Assembly: GCA_029532625.1 (NCBI GenBank)
Contig: JARFXM010000003.1
Coordinates: 4,216,001 to 4,280,000, forward strand
Length of the DNA stretch: 64,000 nt
Reading direction: 5' to 3'
Origin: Lomentospora prolificans
Lineage: Eukaryota > Ascomycota > Sordariomycetes > Microascales > Microascaceae
Below are positions 1-12,738 of this stretch, one piece after another; position 1 is the stretch's first letter; each line of letters begins with the position of its first letter. Under the pieces are notes generated by a model. The model was not told the origin of the DNA. It searched no databases and worked only from the letters and a program-made list of their open reading frames with translations. Position numbers and translations under genes: made by a program.

Positions 1-3000
1 CGTGACACTGCCCCGAAAATCACCATCCCCTCGTGAAAACCGAGGCACCGAGCACGAAGCACACCGCTTGTCGTTTTTGACCTGCAGGCGATCTTGGGTG
101 CACCAGGACGAGGGGCAACTGTCTGTGTGGAGCGTAGATCACCAACACACAGACCACCCTCCAGGTCGCCCACTGAAACCGTACAACTCCTCCGGTGTCA
201 TTGATGGCTTCGTTACGTGTCCACAGGGTGCGGAGACCAATAATCACTCATGACCTGGACAGGCGTCATCCATGCTGTTGTACTCGTGAGTGATCCATCA
301 TCCCTTACCGGGCCTGGTTATAATGAATAGGCTGCTGAAATCTTACCATGACTCGGGTTAGTTGTTCTGCTGACGAACTCAAGCCAGCATGGGATTTGCA
401 ATCTAGAGATGGATGGGACATAGGGATACCGCAAGCTAGTCACACTTGGTGATGCTGATTCGATTGGCGGCTGTACCAAACCACACCACGATATAGTTTG
501 GATCTTCTGCTTGCGTCCACAGGTCTGTTGTACCACCTTGAGATGCAACCAAATACATGCCAAAACTGCGACTCTTGGTGATGAATAATGTATCAGGTCC
601 AACCACTACTTCAGTCGTGAAGCGCGCCTATGAAGTGGATACTCGGGTTTTTGCAGATCCACGCAGACCGAACGTGCGAAGACGGATTTACCAGGTGCTA
701 GGGTCACTAAAGTCGACGCAGACGCTGGGACGAAAGTGGTTAAGACAACTATGCCCGGATGAGCATCGATGGGCGGCCGCTGAAGGGATGCAAGATCTCC
801 GCGAATGCCATGGTTCTCAACAGAAGAAGAGTGTTTCTGTTTGCGGGGAGGCTTGAGAGATAAGGCACTAGGCTTTGTGATGAGTGCATCAGCTCAATTT
901 GAGAAGATCCCCGCCGGCCACAGACTCCTCGTTCGCCAATGCCTCTGGGTTCCCGAGGCCTGGTAGACACAGAGAGTAATATTAGTCACAAACTGTCGTA
1001 CGCGTTCGGTGCTGCACGACGTGATATTGTCCCTGCCTCATGACTGCCACAGCGCGAGGTGGGACTGTAGGCCAAGAGATATGCTACCCAATCCGCTTGG
1101 AGGACGAGGATGAACCCCGGGACGCCATTTGTACCTGCGGCATTCTGAAGGACATGAGCCACCCGATCAATAACGACTGCCTTCGTGATGGAAGGAAGAC
1201 GAGCCGCACTGGGATCCCTGTTGCTATTATCGATTCTCACAAAACTCGGCAAGTCGATGGCTGGCGGCAAGGCGGTGAAGTGGAGACTCCGCGTTGGCAA
1301 GGATTACGGTTACAAGCCTGGGGCTGGCAGTGTTTTGGCAGATCTAGGGTCCATGTCCAGGCGACTGCCCCTGATAGACTGGTGAACCACACAAAATCCT
1401 AGGCCTAGATCCTACCCGATTGTGGATTTGTACCCACACACAGCAACTCGCCATCGCGTGAGGGAGCGAGGCCTCACTACTTTCTCAGTAAGTCGCACAC
1501 TTTTGGGACATGTTGCGCTCGCCAAGTGTTCGAGGATTTGAGTGCAAGAGAGGGGAGGGTCAGCTTTCACCCAGCCATCCGTGAGAGGCAACAGGGAAAT
1601 GGGGTGCATCATTGCATCCAAGAGCGTCGATGTCAAAGCACCTTGCTCTCGCTCGGTATCAGAGTATTACACGGATGACAGGAATTTGCGGCCGAGAGCT
1701 TCCCTCAGCTCAGGGTGACAAGTCGGTGGCTGGCGCTGATGAGTGTTCGGTTCCCGCATCTGTCGTTCATTCAAGTACCGCTATGTTGCTTGCGTTCTGC
1801 AGATCGAACCAGAGGCGGAGCCCCCATGCTTACCTGCCCATCACGTCCACGTGCGGTTGTCACAGTACAGGAGTGACTTGGTCAATGATCTCGTCTGTGT
1901 CGCTGGCTCTCCGGCATATCGGAGGGACGCTGGCCAGGCGTCTCGTACTTTTTAGCTCGGGTAGCACACTTCGCTTGAATTCCGCGTGCCCCAGTGACGC
2001 CAATCCAAGAATAGTCCTCAATAGTTCCCACTTGGCCACTGGCCTAATGAGCTCGCACCAGACTCTCAATGTCCGCGTACTCGTACGAGATGAAGGTTCC
2101 AGGTCCCACATCTTTATTCGTCCCAGGTCTAATTATGGGATAGCTGTAATAGTCTGATGCCATAGTCAATTAGAAAGGTACATGGCGAGCATGTCGGTCC
2201 CAGGGGTCGGGTTGGTACGAAGAGGAAAGAGGGATAGAACTTCGTATTTCTCTGCTTGTAGAGGTCCGTGTCCATCTGCCACGAGGAGGCGGAGCTGCTG
2301 TTGACGAACTGTTGAATTTGACAGGCGCCAAGCAGATGAAGTGTCAACCTAAGTACTCAAGTGCTCCCAGCCAGCAGGCTGTGGGGTGGTTCCCCAGCGC
2401 ACCTGCTTGCCAGCTACAATTTGACAATTGTAGGGGGTGGGGCACCTGGGAGCGCCGCCAATTGACCTCCTTCCTTCCTCTGCAGTTCTGATGCTTTCTT
2501 GGCTGACAGAGGTTACGGGTACTCCGCAAAACCGAAGAGTCCGAAGGACGAGCCCCGACTCGAGGGCATGTTATTAAGCAATCAAGACCTCCATGTTTGC
2601 GTCTTGAAGAAGAGATCGAGGGCCTACAAGTAGAACACGTTCTTCTGTCTCACCCAACGGGAAGATCGGGGTTTGGTTTATTTTTTTTTATAACTAACGA
2701 CCTATTGAGAGTGTACCAACCCGCTCTCAAAGAAGTCGCTGCCAGTGCTGTGAGCAAATTGAATTGCGACTTGAGTATTTTGCTCGAGCATACAGGACGA
2801 AATGCATCGACACATGGATCCATCTGGAGTAATGTATATTGTACCCCTGTGGAGGAATTGATAGATCAAGAGGCGGGAGCGCCACAACGCGAGGCCCTCC
2901 ACCACCCCCCCTCCCTTTTCCTCGCACACATCACACTTTTTGCCCTTGTTCCTCAGACGCACGATCAAAAGGAAGTACCAAATGCCGTGAGCGGTCCGCC

Positions 3001-6000
3001 ATCTGAGTTACTTTGGCTCATGCTGAATGAGGGTGCCTCGCAAACCCCACAAGCGACAAGTTCCCCGCGCGTCCTCGGCCTCGTTTTGCAGTCCTGTATT
3101 ACCCTCCTGCTGTGTGAGGGAGACCACCGTCCGCAAAATGGAGGCGGAGTCTAGCCAACGGGAGAATCACCGGAGGCGGTCGGGTACACTAGCGCATTAC
3201 TCCTCCTGCATTGAAGGGCTGAAGCGAGGGGCGTCGTCTTCCCGTCTCGTGGTTCGAAAGGGTTTTCCAGGGAAAAAAGCGAGATTGTTATGCTATAATG
3301 GTAGGGCCAATATTAATTAACAACCAGCCAACATCCAGACCAGACAATCCAGGCAACGGGGATAATAGTCCGTTTGTAGGGTGAACCGCGATTCGCTCAA
3401 ACGCTTCTCATGGAAAGGAAAGCGACAACGGGGGGTGGGCGGTAAACCAGGCCAAAGAAAAAACGCTCGATGGCTCTCTCACAACGCTTACTCAATATGT
3501 GGAGTGGGTGCGAAGGATGAAGTAGCATGCATTCTCTGATGCGTACGAGTTGCAATATCAATTGGATTGGATAGTTTTTTTTATTAGCGTCAATTCCGAC
3601 CTGCGGGCTGGGACCAGGGATACACAGCTTTTCCATCTGTGCGCAACGGACGAAGGCGAAGCATCCCGTGACGGTGTTGCTCGAGCTGTTGGACACTGAT
3701 AGGGCTCTCACAGTCATCTCGAGACTACCGAGGAAGCGTAGACGAAGAAAACGGATCATGGGGGGTTGGGCTAAGCCATGGGAGAGATCGAACACGTCCC
3801 ATTTTACAAGTACGTGAATCTAGCTGTCCTCATATTGTTCGCATCCGCATAATAAGATTCCCATATTATCAAGAAGCTGGAGGAGGCAGAGAACCCCATC
3901 CATGTCGGTCCATCCGCTGACTGCTTGACGGAGGATATCTGAGCGCTCGCTTCTGGATTCTTAACCCATGCTCAGGCCTAGGTTCTGGCCAGACCACCCA
4001 TTACTTGTACCTGCCAACCAGCCCACTCGCTCCACCCCACCGCAGCCTTCTTTCCACATAAGCACCCTGTCGAGTGCTCAGTTCCCTCTTTATTCTCTTA
4101 CATCCCATCCCCGCAGATGTCAAAGAGGTAATACCGGAGGAGAGCCCTTTCGCTCTTTGTACCAGGCGTGGCGGACCCTTCCTACTTTTTTTTTGGACTA
4201 GTAGACTAGCCCGTGATGAGAAACCTTCTCAAAGTGTCGTCTGTCGAGCCGGTACCCACGTTATAAGTCCTGGCCTGAGTCGCGCGGCCAGCCACAACGT
4301 GGGTGAATGTGCTTTTGGAGGGGTGCATTGAGGTCCTGCGTCCGTTCTGCAACTGATAATAATACCTGGTTTCATCCGACCGGGCGAGCGACGTAAACCA
4401 GATGTCGAGGCTCCCCACAGGCGAACGGCGACGAGGCGTGGTAGGGTATGAACGTCAGTGCAGCGCTGGCCTGATACTACTTGCACTATACGCCTCTCGG
4501 AGATCGAATTGTCGAGGAGAACAGTATAGCCTATAAGCGAACCACTACCTCACCCCACAACACAACAAGGGCATTGCACTTGGTACTGTGAGAGCCTTCC
4601 TGTCCTTCGGAATCCGGAGTAATTACCTCTGCTGTATCATCTCTGCCGCGTGTCCCGCCTTCCGGTCAAGACAATGCGATGCGTACAGTAACTCTTGCGG
4701 CATAGTGGTGAAGGGAGACCGACGGTATCGCCCCTAATAACGACGCGGTCCATATTGTATCCTCTCGTTCGCCCTATCCGAGAGAGTCTAGCGTGCGATG
4801 GTGAAAAGAAAGCATGAGGGTCGATGAAGACGGAGGACTGTGGCTAGCGTGGTGGATGAGGTCGGGTATCAACAGACTGGAGCACAACGTGGGTACAGGG
4901 GTACGCGAGGCCAGGATTTCGGGATTATGATAGTACTCGTACTTTTGGTACACCATACATTGCTCAGCGCTCTACACCACTGCCACCTCGAAGATACTTT
5001 GCAGCTCTTGCGCGGTGACTGTTCATTCGCCTCTAGACGCTATGCCGCTCTGCGACATCCGCACCCGGCAATGTATTGTCAGGGGATAGTCCTCGTAGCT
5101 TCCAAGGTTGGGAATACCTCCAGCTGAAGCTCCCGCTGGTCCACGAGGTCTCGAGGTACTAAACTGTGGGTATAGTACTCCTGGTTACACTTTCGTCAAC
5201 TGGTCCCTATGCGGAGTTCATCATTTGGCTCGCCTGGCTTTAGGTTATTATACTTTGATCGATCTCCTTGCAGCGTTGCTCCTTGACCTGTGCTCAATGT
5301 TCCGCTTGTTCATGCTCCCGGCCCTAACCTGGCCTGTCTGGTTCTGTCTTGCCTTGCGCTGGCTTAGTTGTTCCCCCGAGCTGTGCCCTGTGTCCCTTGC
5401 CGTGCCATGGTTCTGTGCTTAAGGAAACAGAATACTTCAGTGCCCACCCTCTGTTCCCTCCCGGCCTTTTCACACCCCAACGATCTACCCATCCACCCAT
5501 GCATCCATCAAAACCAGTCCACCTACTCGATCCACCCATCCTGCCCTTTTCTTTTTAACCTTTTCCCTTCCCACCCATTCCGCCACGCTCGTCCCGTTCC
5601 TACTTGAGCTTCGCAGCCTCGCGTCTGTCTGATCGACTCATTCGCCCGCACTCCTCCTTGAATGGATAATCGGTAGACGCCCACGTTGTTCAACCATCAT
5701 CCGACGCTGACATATCGTCTTTCGCTCCCACACGCATTCCAACGCCGCAACCAAGCAGCATTCGCCTCCCGTCTTTGTTATTCCACGATACCCCGCCATT
5801 GAATCGGTTGATCCGTTCAATTCTCTCCTACCTAGCTACCATCGAGACACGGTGATCAAGGCGCTCGAAGACCAGGCCAAAGAATAAATCCCTCCTGTTC
5901 CCCTCGCTCTCTGAAGCAGTGCACGAACCGTACATGTACCCTCTGCCCGGCTCCTCCGATCTGCCACGTCGATCCTGACACGCTCTCTCCGCTCATCCCC

Positions 6001-6146
6001 TCGTGGCATTTTGTTTTGGAATTCAGCGGCGCTCTGTCAATCGATATCCCTTCGTTCGACCGATCTTGTCGATTTGGGAGTGCCTTTTCCACGTCACCTA
6101 TCTCGCGCTATTGACACTGCTAGCCACTCAGTTCACACAGCCCATC
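1..6146. other. Gene-poor left flank and G-alpha upstream region
   Basis: I find no coding gene in these 6.1 kb. Both strands hold only short open frames, the longest about 185 codons at 2597-3154. None has a recognisable domain, codon pattern or flanking splice signals that extend it. There is no telomere repeat, recognisable transposase or tRNA. The last 600 bases or so before 6147 are rich in C/T and CCA words (for example 5440-5640), which is typical of a fungal promoter and 5' leader, so this part probably belongs to the G-alpha gene. A decayed repeat or a non-coding transcript elsewhere in the region cannot be excluded. Confidence 0.5.
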
Positions 6147-7992
6147 ATGTGCTTTGGGAGCAGAAAGAAGGACGATGGTGGCGTCTCTCGGTCGCGCGAG
6201 CTCGATCGGATAATCCGACAAGACGAGAAGCGCATGGCGAAGGAGGTCAAGCTGCTACTGCTCGGTAAGTATCACGTCGCAATTCCTTTGATACGGCCAC
6301 ACGCTTTGCTAGCCTGGTCCTCACGAATGTTCATACCCTCTTCTACCGCACAGTCTATGGTGTAGCATGCCAGGCAAGCTAATACGGTGCTTTTTCTTCG
6401 CCGCATGAAATTAGGTGCCGGAGAGTCTGGGAAATCTACCGTGCTCAAGCAAATGAAGTTGATTTACGCCCAGGGGTTCAGCAAATCCGAGAAGCTAGAA
6501 TGGAAGCCCGTGGTGTTCAATAACGTCGTACAGTCATTCCAGGTCATTCTCGAAGCCATGAACGAGATGGATATCAGCTTCGAGAACCCTGAAAACGAGG
6601 CAAGTCGATAATCCCCCCCCCCCCCCCGGGAAGGAACCCTCCCTTCCCTATCTCCATCGGCCCAGTCGCTACACGAGTTTCTGGAGCCCTTTGCTCTAAG
6701 TCTCAGCCTCGCCCTGAAGATTCATTGGATTATACGGCAAAATGGCGAATTTGGCGCGAAATGCATGAAAACCCTGCACCTGGATCGATTCGATAAGAGG
6801 AGGCGCGAGTGACATGGTCATTCAGCGGAGGACTGACGGTTCAGCCTCGGCATTTGAGTCCTGAGCACCGGTGGAAATGTGCATACATGATACATTCGTG
6901 GAGATCTGGGCGAATTTGGTCGTTTTACTAACGCTAAATCACACTGCAGAAAAACATGGCGCATATCCTTGTCGAGCAAGAGATTCATCCGAATGACCCT
7001 CTCCCCCAGGACTTCCTCGACCCTATCAAGGCATTATGGCAAGATGAGGGTGTGCGCAAGGCCATTGAAAAAGGCAACGAGTTCGCTCTACATGACAATC
7101 TCGCATAGTAAGTCGTATCCGAACCTTCATTTCTCTGCGTGGTTCCTGAAACGGGGGCGGTGGGGCTGGACGAAGCGACAATGTTCCAGCACAAGGCGTA
7201 AGCTACGACATACTGACTACCTTTGCCGCAGTTTCTGCGACGATATTGACCGCCTCTGGGGCCCCGATTACGTCCCCACCGACCAGGATCTTCTCCGTTC
7301 ACGACTCCGAACTACGGGCATTACCGAGACAGTGTTTGACCTTGGCCAATTGACATACCGAATGTTCGATGTCGGTGGTCAGCGGTCCGAACGAAAGAAA
7401 TGGATCCACTGCTTCGAAAATGTCAACTGCCTGCTCTTCCTCGTCGCAATCAGCGGTTACGATCAATGCCTTGTAGAGGATAAAGATGGCGTATGTTTTT
7501 CCCCTCACGAAAGTGGTTCCCAGAAAAAGAAGGCAGTAAAAAGGGACAAAAAAAGGCATGGAGGAAATGGAAGGAAAAGAACATGCGGTCATGTCGGAAT
7601 CGGATCTGCTTGATTTGCCTTTGAAGCTAACTTGTTATGTTGCACAGAACCAAATGAATGAGGCCTTGATGCTTTGGGAATCAATCGCTAACTCTCACTG
7701 GTTCGCGAAATCCGCGCTAATCCTCTTCCTGAACAAGATGGATCTGTTCAAGGAGAAGCTCTCCAAGAGTCCGATCACCGACCATGGCTTTACCGATTAC
7801 CTGGGACCTAAGGACGACTGGAAGGCGGCAAGCAAATACTTCCTGGATAAGTTCCGCGCACTGAACCGGAACAACGAGAAGGAGATTTACGGCCACTTTA
7901 CGAACGCAACAGACACAAATCTGCTCAAGATCACGATGACATCGGTACAAGACATGATTATCCAGCGTAACCTGAAACAACTGATACTCTGA
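6147..7992 (+). CDS. ganA: Heterotrimeric G-protein alpha subunit, fungal group II (GNA-2/GanA type)
   Basis: Five exons (6147-6264, 6415-6599, 6950-7107, 7232-7490, 7648-7992) join in frame to 354 residues, the normal G-alpha length. The protein binds and hydrolyses GTP and relays signals from seven-helix receptors at the plasma membrane. Visible motifs are P-loop GAGESGKST (40-48), switch I RLRTTG with catalytic Arg178, switch II DVGGQ with Gln204, NKMD (269-272) and TNAT (325-328) where TCAT is usual. The N-terminus MCFGS lacks the Gly2 needed for N-myristoylation but has Cys2, a possible palmitoylation site. The C-terminus QLIL lacks the Cys at -4 that pertussis toxin modifies. Both traits fit group II rather than groups I or III. 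Intron 2 (6600-6949) uses a GC donor and carries a C15 tract. Family certain; group assignment likely. Confidence 0.93.
6613..6627 (+). repeat. C15 homopolymer inside G-alpha intron 2
   Basis: Fifteen consecutive C residues lie 13 bases after the GC donor of the second intron of the G-alpha gene. Such runs are length-variable and error-prone. The run lies wholly in the intron and does not affect the reading frame. Confidence 0.9.
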
Positions 7993-8251
7993 ATTCGACT
8001 CATGTTGGCCAGCTCTTGTCAGTCCCTTCATCTTGCTCATATTTTGTTTATTATCGTCTTGGTTTCCCGGAGTTGTCCTATTTCTTGTATATACCTCTAC
8101 GGATATCCCGGTCCCGCATTTGCAAATGGCAGCTCAGTACGTTCCCGCGCGTCGAATAAGAATTCGATTGGAACGACTCTCCCATAATGTGAGGAAGCCC
8201 GGGTGGTCTTGGCTAGACAGGAGTCGAGTGGTGTCCTGTGGCTCTTTTTTT

Positions 8252-8284
<33 letters not shown>

Positions 8285-9636
8285 GTTAGCGACGTCACGA
8301 ACCATTCCTTGCAACATATGCGAACACGCATCGGGCATCGGTCTCCGCCGAACCGACCCTCCGACCAAGGAGCGTGGTCGCTGTCTTTTAGGAGCTCGCT
8401 GGATGCCGCGTTTATAGCTGATTTTCCAGCCCGAATCGGTTATTTTCCGATCTCATCATTCGTGGCCGGGAGAGCCCTCGACTGCGCCGCCCAAGGAGTC
8501 GCTTCGGAAGTCGGAAAACTATTCGGGCTAAGGCTTGATGCATGCATGATGTTGGGCATGGCTTTCTGGAAGAGAGGAATGTAAACAAGGTCATGACCAC
8601 ATATCGGAGTGCGCCAGAGACGCGCTCTGTCGGTTATGTATACCCCACAGCAGCAGTGTGGATATGCGCGTGAAAGAAAAAAGAAACACAACGAATAGCG
8701 GAAGAAGGATGATACAGGATCTTCCCGTCTCTACGCAGGTGTATATAGCTAGCAAGTGACGGTGTTGTGCATGGGTGGGAAGCAAAGTAGCAACGGCCGA
8801 GGAATGGGTACTTTTAATGGGTTTATTTATTGTGTATGTGGCGGGAAACTTGGTGTAACGGAGCTGAGACTTTTATGGATTTCCTTTTTTTTATTTTCCT
8901 TTGCCGTTGAAGCATTAGTATTCCATTGAGTCTGGTATTGGGCTGTCTCGCCCCTGGTTTCTTTTCGTTTTTAGTAGGAACGGTTGATATAATGAGAAGG
9001 ATGCATTTGCTTTTTCGATTCAAGAGTGGAAAAAACATGGGGCAGGAGGCGAGATGGATGACTCCCTGTTTCACGATTTCCTCTCTTCCTCCCTTTCGTT
9101 TTGGAGTTATTTACGCACAGGATATGCCAACTAGTAGAAGCTACCTCGTGTGTGGATTGATTACGCGGAGTTGCATAGGCTCATGAGAGGCACCAACTCT
9201 CAGTATGAAGCGGAAACGAGACTTGTATTTGGAAATGAAACTAAGCTCCAGCATGATGCAACCAACCAATGAAAAGCACGATGAGTTTGGGTATGTAGAG
9301 GAGGGGTGGTGGTAGAGGAGAGGGCATTCGAGGAGAGGAATTGGAGCAGATGGAAGATGGGGGAGGAAAGGGGGATCTAGATGCAATGGTGAAAGTCGGA
9401 CGAGATCATGGTAATCGTACAGCCTAGGAAGCTCGGTTCGAATAGCGAAGAGGACGCTCTCTTGGAGAAGCCAAACGAGGACGGACGCGGAGACTAGAAA
9501 AAGAAAACGAAAGGACGGAAGCCGAGAAGAAGCAAGTAGTAAGGAAGAAGAGAAGCAAGGGGGAAGAGAGGTGCCAATCACGATGGCACCTCGAAGTCTT
9601 GTTCACTTTCTGTCTCTTTCTCTCTCTTTTCCTCCT
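7993..9636. other. Convergent 3' flanks of the G-alpha and carbonic anhydrase genes
   Basis: The two flanking genes converge here, so this should hold both 3' UTRs. A T-rich tract runs from 8245 to 8283, with about 30 uninterrupted T from 8254. The open frames here are low-complexity or short (for example 9141-9581 on minus, rich in Ser/Leu/Pro) and have no domain. I see no additional gene. Confidence 0.5.
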
Positions 9637-10517
9637 TCACCGCGCGGTCATGTTGGCACCACCATCCCTAAAGACAAGCATAGCATGCTTGCCCCTCACG
9701 ACCTCATCCCCATTAACAGACCCCCTCTGGATCCCGTCAGTGCCAACACCCAAATCCCTCAAACGGCCGGTAGCGACGTCAAAGATGCAGCCGTGGACCT
9801 GGAGGCCCCTCTCGCGGATAGCATCGCGGACGACCCAATTAGCCATGAGGGTGGCAACACCAGATTGGACATTGAGCTCGGCAACCCTGACGGCACGGGA
9901 GTGGTCATCGCGAATGGCATTGAGCTCCTCGGCGTGGGAGACGGCGAGGGACTTGAGCGGGGTGAGCCAGGTGTCGAGAACGCCGCCGACGCGGGAGGTG
10001 GAGGAGAGGGCGGCCGAGGAGGCGGGGCAGGCGGAGTGGCCGCAGAGGATGATGTGTTTTACCTTGAGGTGGGCGACGGCGAATTCGAGGGAGGCCGAGG
10101 TGTTGATGTCGGTGGGGGAGATGATGTTGGCGAAGTTGCGGTGGACGAAGACGTCGCCGGGCTGGAGGCCGAGGATTGTGGTTTCGGGGATGCGGGAATC
10201 GGAGCAACCGATCCAGACTGTGAGGTGGTGTTTTAGTTGGGACGAAGCGTTGCGCCGGGGGGAGGGCGAGAGGGAAGCATCCGTTGCCGGCCACAGCCAC
10301 AGGAAGACACTTACGGATGGAGGGAGTCTCGCCGATGGCCTGGTTCTTGAAGAAGACGGGGTTCTGGTGGGCTTTGTAGCCGGCCCAGGCCTGGTTGGAG
10401 CTCAGGGCGTAGTGGTACTTGTCCTCTGCAATGGTCGTTAATATCGATTTGACGGATGGGTGGGATGAGCTTGGGGCTTGGCTCCTTGGAAGCTTTCTTA
10501 CCGCCTTCGTAAACCAT
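9637..10517 (-). CDS. NCE103: Beta-class carbonic anhydrase
   Basis: Minus-strand exons 10502-10517, 10315-10425 and 9637-10217 give 235 residues, typical of fungal beta-carbonic anhydrases, which interconvert CO2 and bicarbonate. Zinc ligands are visible as Cys47 in GCSDSR, with the Asp49/Arg51 dyad, and His103 and Cys106 in GHSAC. The family segment LDTWLTPLK follows, and near the C-terminus come VVRDAIRERG and LQVHGCIFDVATG. The first exon codes only MVYEG plus one base, which is common in this family. After Cys106 comes Pro-Ala where most family members have Gly-Gly or Gly-Ala. A TATATAAAG stretch lies at 10585-10593, about 70 bases upstream of the start. The long GC-rich plus-strand frames at 9571-10441 are shadows of this gene. 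Confidence 0.9.
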
Positions 10518-12738
10518 TTTGAACGGATTATAGGATTAGAATAGCTGGTTGCTACGAGGAGGAATGAATGCTGGTCCGTCTATCTATATAAAGTTGATCT
10601 CGCCGGGAGTCGGGTATCCACAAGGAAAGGAAGAAAGCTATCAAAGCACACGGAAAATATGAAAAAAGATGCAACAATTCACAATTTTGTAAAGAAAAGG
10701 AAAGATGGAGAGAAAAAAAGAAAGGAAGGAGAGGAGGATCACAAGCTCAGCTCAGGGATCAACAGTGCTATATAACATATTGGCGAAGTTGAAACATCGA
10801 CTAATGCATAAGAGAAAGAAGGGATGAAGTAACAGGTTCGCAGACCCGGGGATTCCTTCCAAGAGCCAGCTGGTGGTCGGTTCCGGGAGTTCGTCCGGAG
10901 GGGCAAGAGGAAAGGGGGGGGGGGGGGGGGGGGGGGGGATATGTTGAAGCCAGGGGATCTGTGGGAAAGTGTGGAAGAGAATGAAGGGCGGTTGCAGAGG
11001 CCCAAGGAGATCATGTATTGGGGAGGTTCGAGAGGTGTTTCATGTTCTTCGACGAGAGTGTAAGTGGCGGTTTGCAAGGGCCGCCGAGGATTTATCCTAC
11101 GGGCACATTGGTGAATTTGTTCTGGGACTGCTAGTACTGGCAATTTGGGTTGGACACGCCCGCCGATTCGGCCTGCTGGTGCTTGTCCGAGGCCGAAAAT
11201 GCCAGCCTTGATACATATCAAAGTATCCGTGGATTAATAGTTTTGCGGGTGGAAAAAGAGGCGACTTGGATATGCAGTGAGTGCAGGAGCCCGGCATGGG
11301 TGGATGAGCTATATGATATGCTGGAGGAGGACGAAGATGAAGAGGTAACCGAAGTCACCTAAGATCCTATGATTGATGCAATCAAGCAATGATCAATGAA
11401 CTCGGCGATACATCAATGTATATACAGAAATGGCCGGTTGACGTCGAGGTCAAATTAGACATTAAATGGGCAGGATTGATGATATAGATAGCATTTTGAT
11501 ATTCTCAATGCTTGCCATCCGGAATTTCCACTCCAAACAACAACTACTCCAAGCCCAAGTTACCCAATTTTGATAACTGTCATTGACAACTGTCAGAGCC
11601 CCCGGCGGAAAAAAAAAAAGAAAGAAGAAAGAAAAAAAGAAGCCCAAATCCAACAGCAAGCGTCGTGCTTGGTGCTCTCCCTTTGCCGCAGAGCCATGGC
11701 CTCTTCTTGGCAAGGCTCCAAGCGTCTCCTGTCTCCCCCGCTGCGACTCTTATTTTTTCGCCGTCCGATATGAAACAGAGTGCCGCAGGTCCCCTTGTTT
11801 CCCGCACGTCGACTCCACGACTTACCCTACCCTCCCCTGCACAATAGCCAGCCTATAAGCTTCTTCATCTGAACCGGAAACGATCACGCAGAACCAGGGA
11901 TTGTCTCCGTACGGGGTCGACAGCGATACAGGCTCTCGGTTCCGTGATGAAAGAACCCCTGTCGACCACCCACGACCTCAATCGCCAACGACGTCGTTGC
12001 GAACGAGGGACAGCCTTGTCTCTCTTCCCTTCTCCCTCTTTTGCGGGTTGCACAAGCCCTTTCTAACCTGTAACGTCACTGCTTCAGAAAAATAGGCACG
12101 GCTCCGTCCTTGTTCTCCATCCTAGTTTACTTGATGATGCCTTTCATCTTGGATCAAGGATGCACTTCCTCTTCAAAGACCGTTCGTATTGTTTCCCATG
12201 CGAATCGACGAAATCGACTGCACCAGTCCCCCAACAGCACACCCCCCTGCGGCGAGGCCGGAGCTTGGCGTAGTCGTGTCTCGGAATACAGGCTCAAGAA
12301 CTGGATCGAGCGAGGCGGGCAAAAGAGCTTCCTGAAAATCTGGAATATTGCCGCTCACGGCGTACCAAGCCAAGCCACCCAAAGAATCGCGCTAGAAGGG
12401 TCTAGCATTTGAATTGTCGTGTAAGAGCAAATAGGAATGATAATTGGTGTTGTCTTGGCTTCTTGCTTGGCCCTGCGCTGTGCTGGGGACGGTCAACGTG
12501 CAGGTGATAATACGTCCCCCAGAAAATACCCGTGATTTCAATCGATATATTAGCCAAAACGGAAAAGCCCCCGACATGACCAATTTCCCTCCACAAAGTC
12601 CCCAGAACTAACGTCCATTCTCCCTTAACACACCAAAACTACCATCCCCCGACCCGACTCCCGTCTCCCCACGGCACGCGCCACCGACCCCCGGCTCATC
12701 TTTCCTCACTCAGTGCTCCTCTTCCCCCGCTCGCCCGC
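10518..12738. other. Divergent intergenic region between carbonic anhydrase and OMS1-like genes
   Basis: These 2.2 kb hold the promoters and leaders of the two divergent genes. They include A/G-rich stretches, a G25 run at 10914-10938 and an A-rich tract near 11609-11640. Plus-strand frames at 10969-11211 and 11150-11362 are open but short. The second ends in an acidic tail after a Cys-x-x-Cys, with no recognised domain and no clear splice partners. I do not call a gene. Confidence 0.45.
10914..10938 (+). repeat. G25 homopolymer
   Basis: An uninterrupted run of 25 G on the plus strand in the intergenic region upstream of the carbonic anhydrase gene. It could form a G-quadruplex on its own, but its length in the assembly is unreliable. 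Confidence 0.9.

Noticed and set aside
9425..9445. GGTTCGAAT resembling a tRNA T-loop
   Set aside because: Flanking bases do not pair as a T stem and no upstream A box or anticodon arm is visible.
9571..10441. Two long overlapping plus-strand open frames (221 and 280 codons)
   Set aside because: They are antisense shadows of the GC-rich carbonic anhydrase exon on the minus strand, with no domain of their own.
10969..11362. Plus-strand frames with an acidic tail after a Cys-x-x-Cys
   Set aside because: Short, no conserved family, no clear exon partners, and located in a promoter region.
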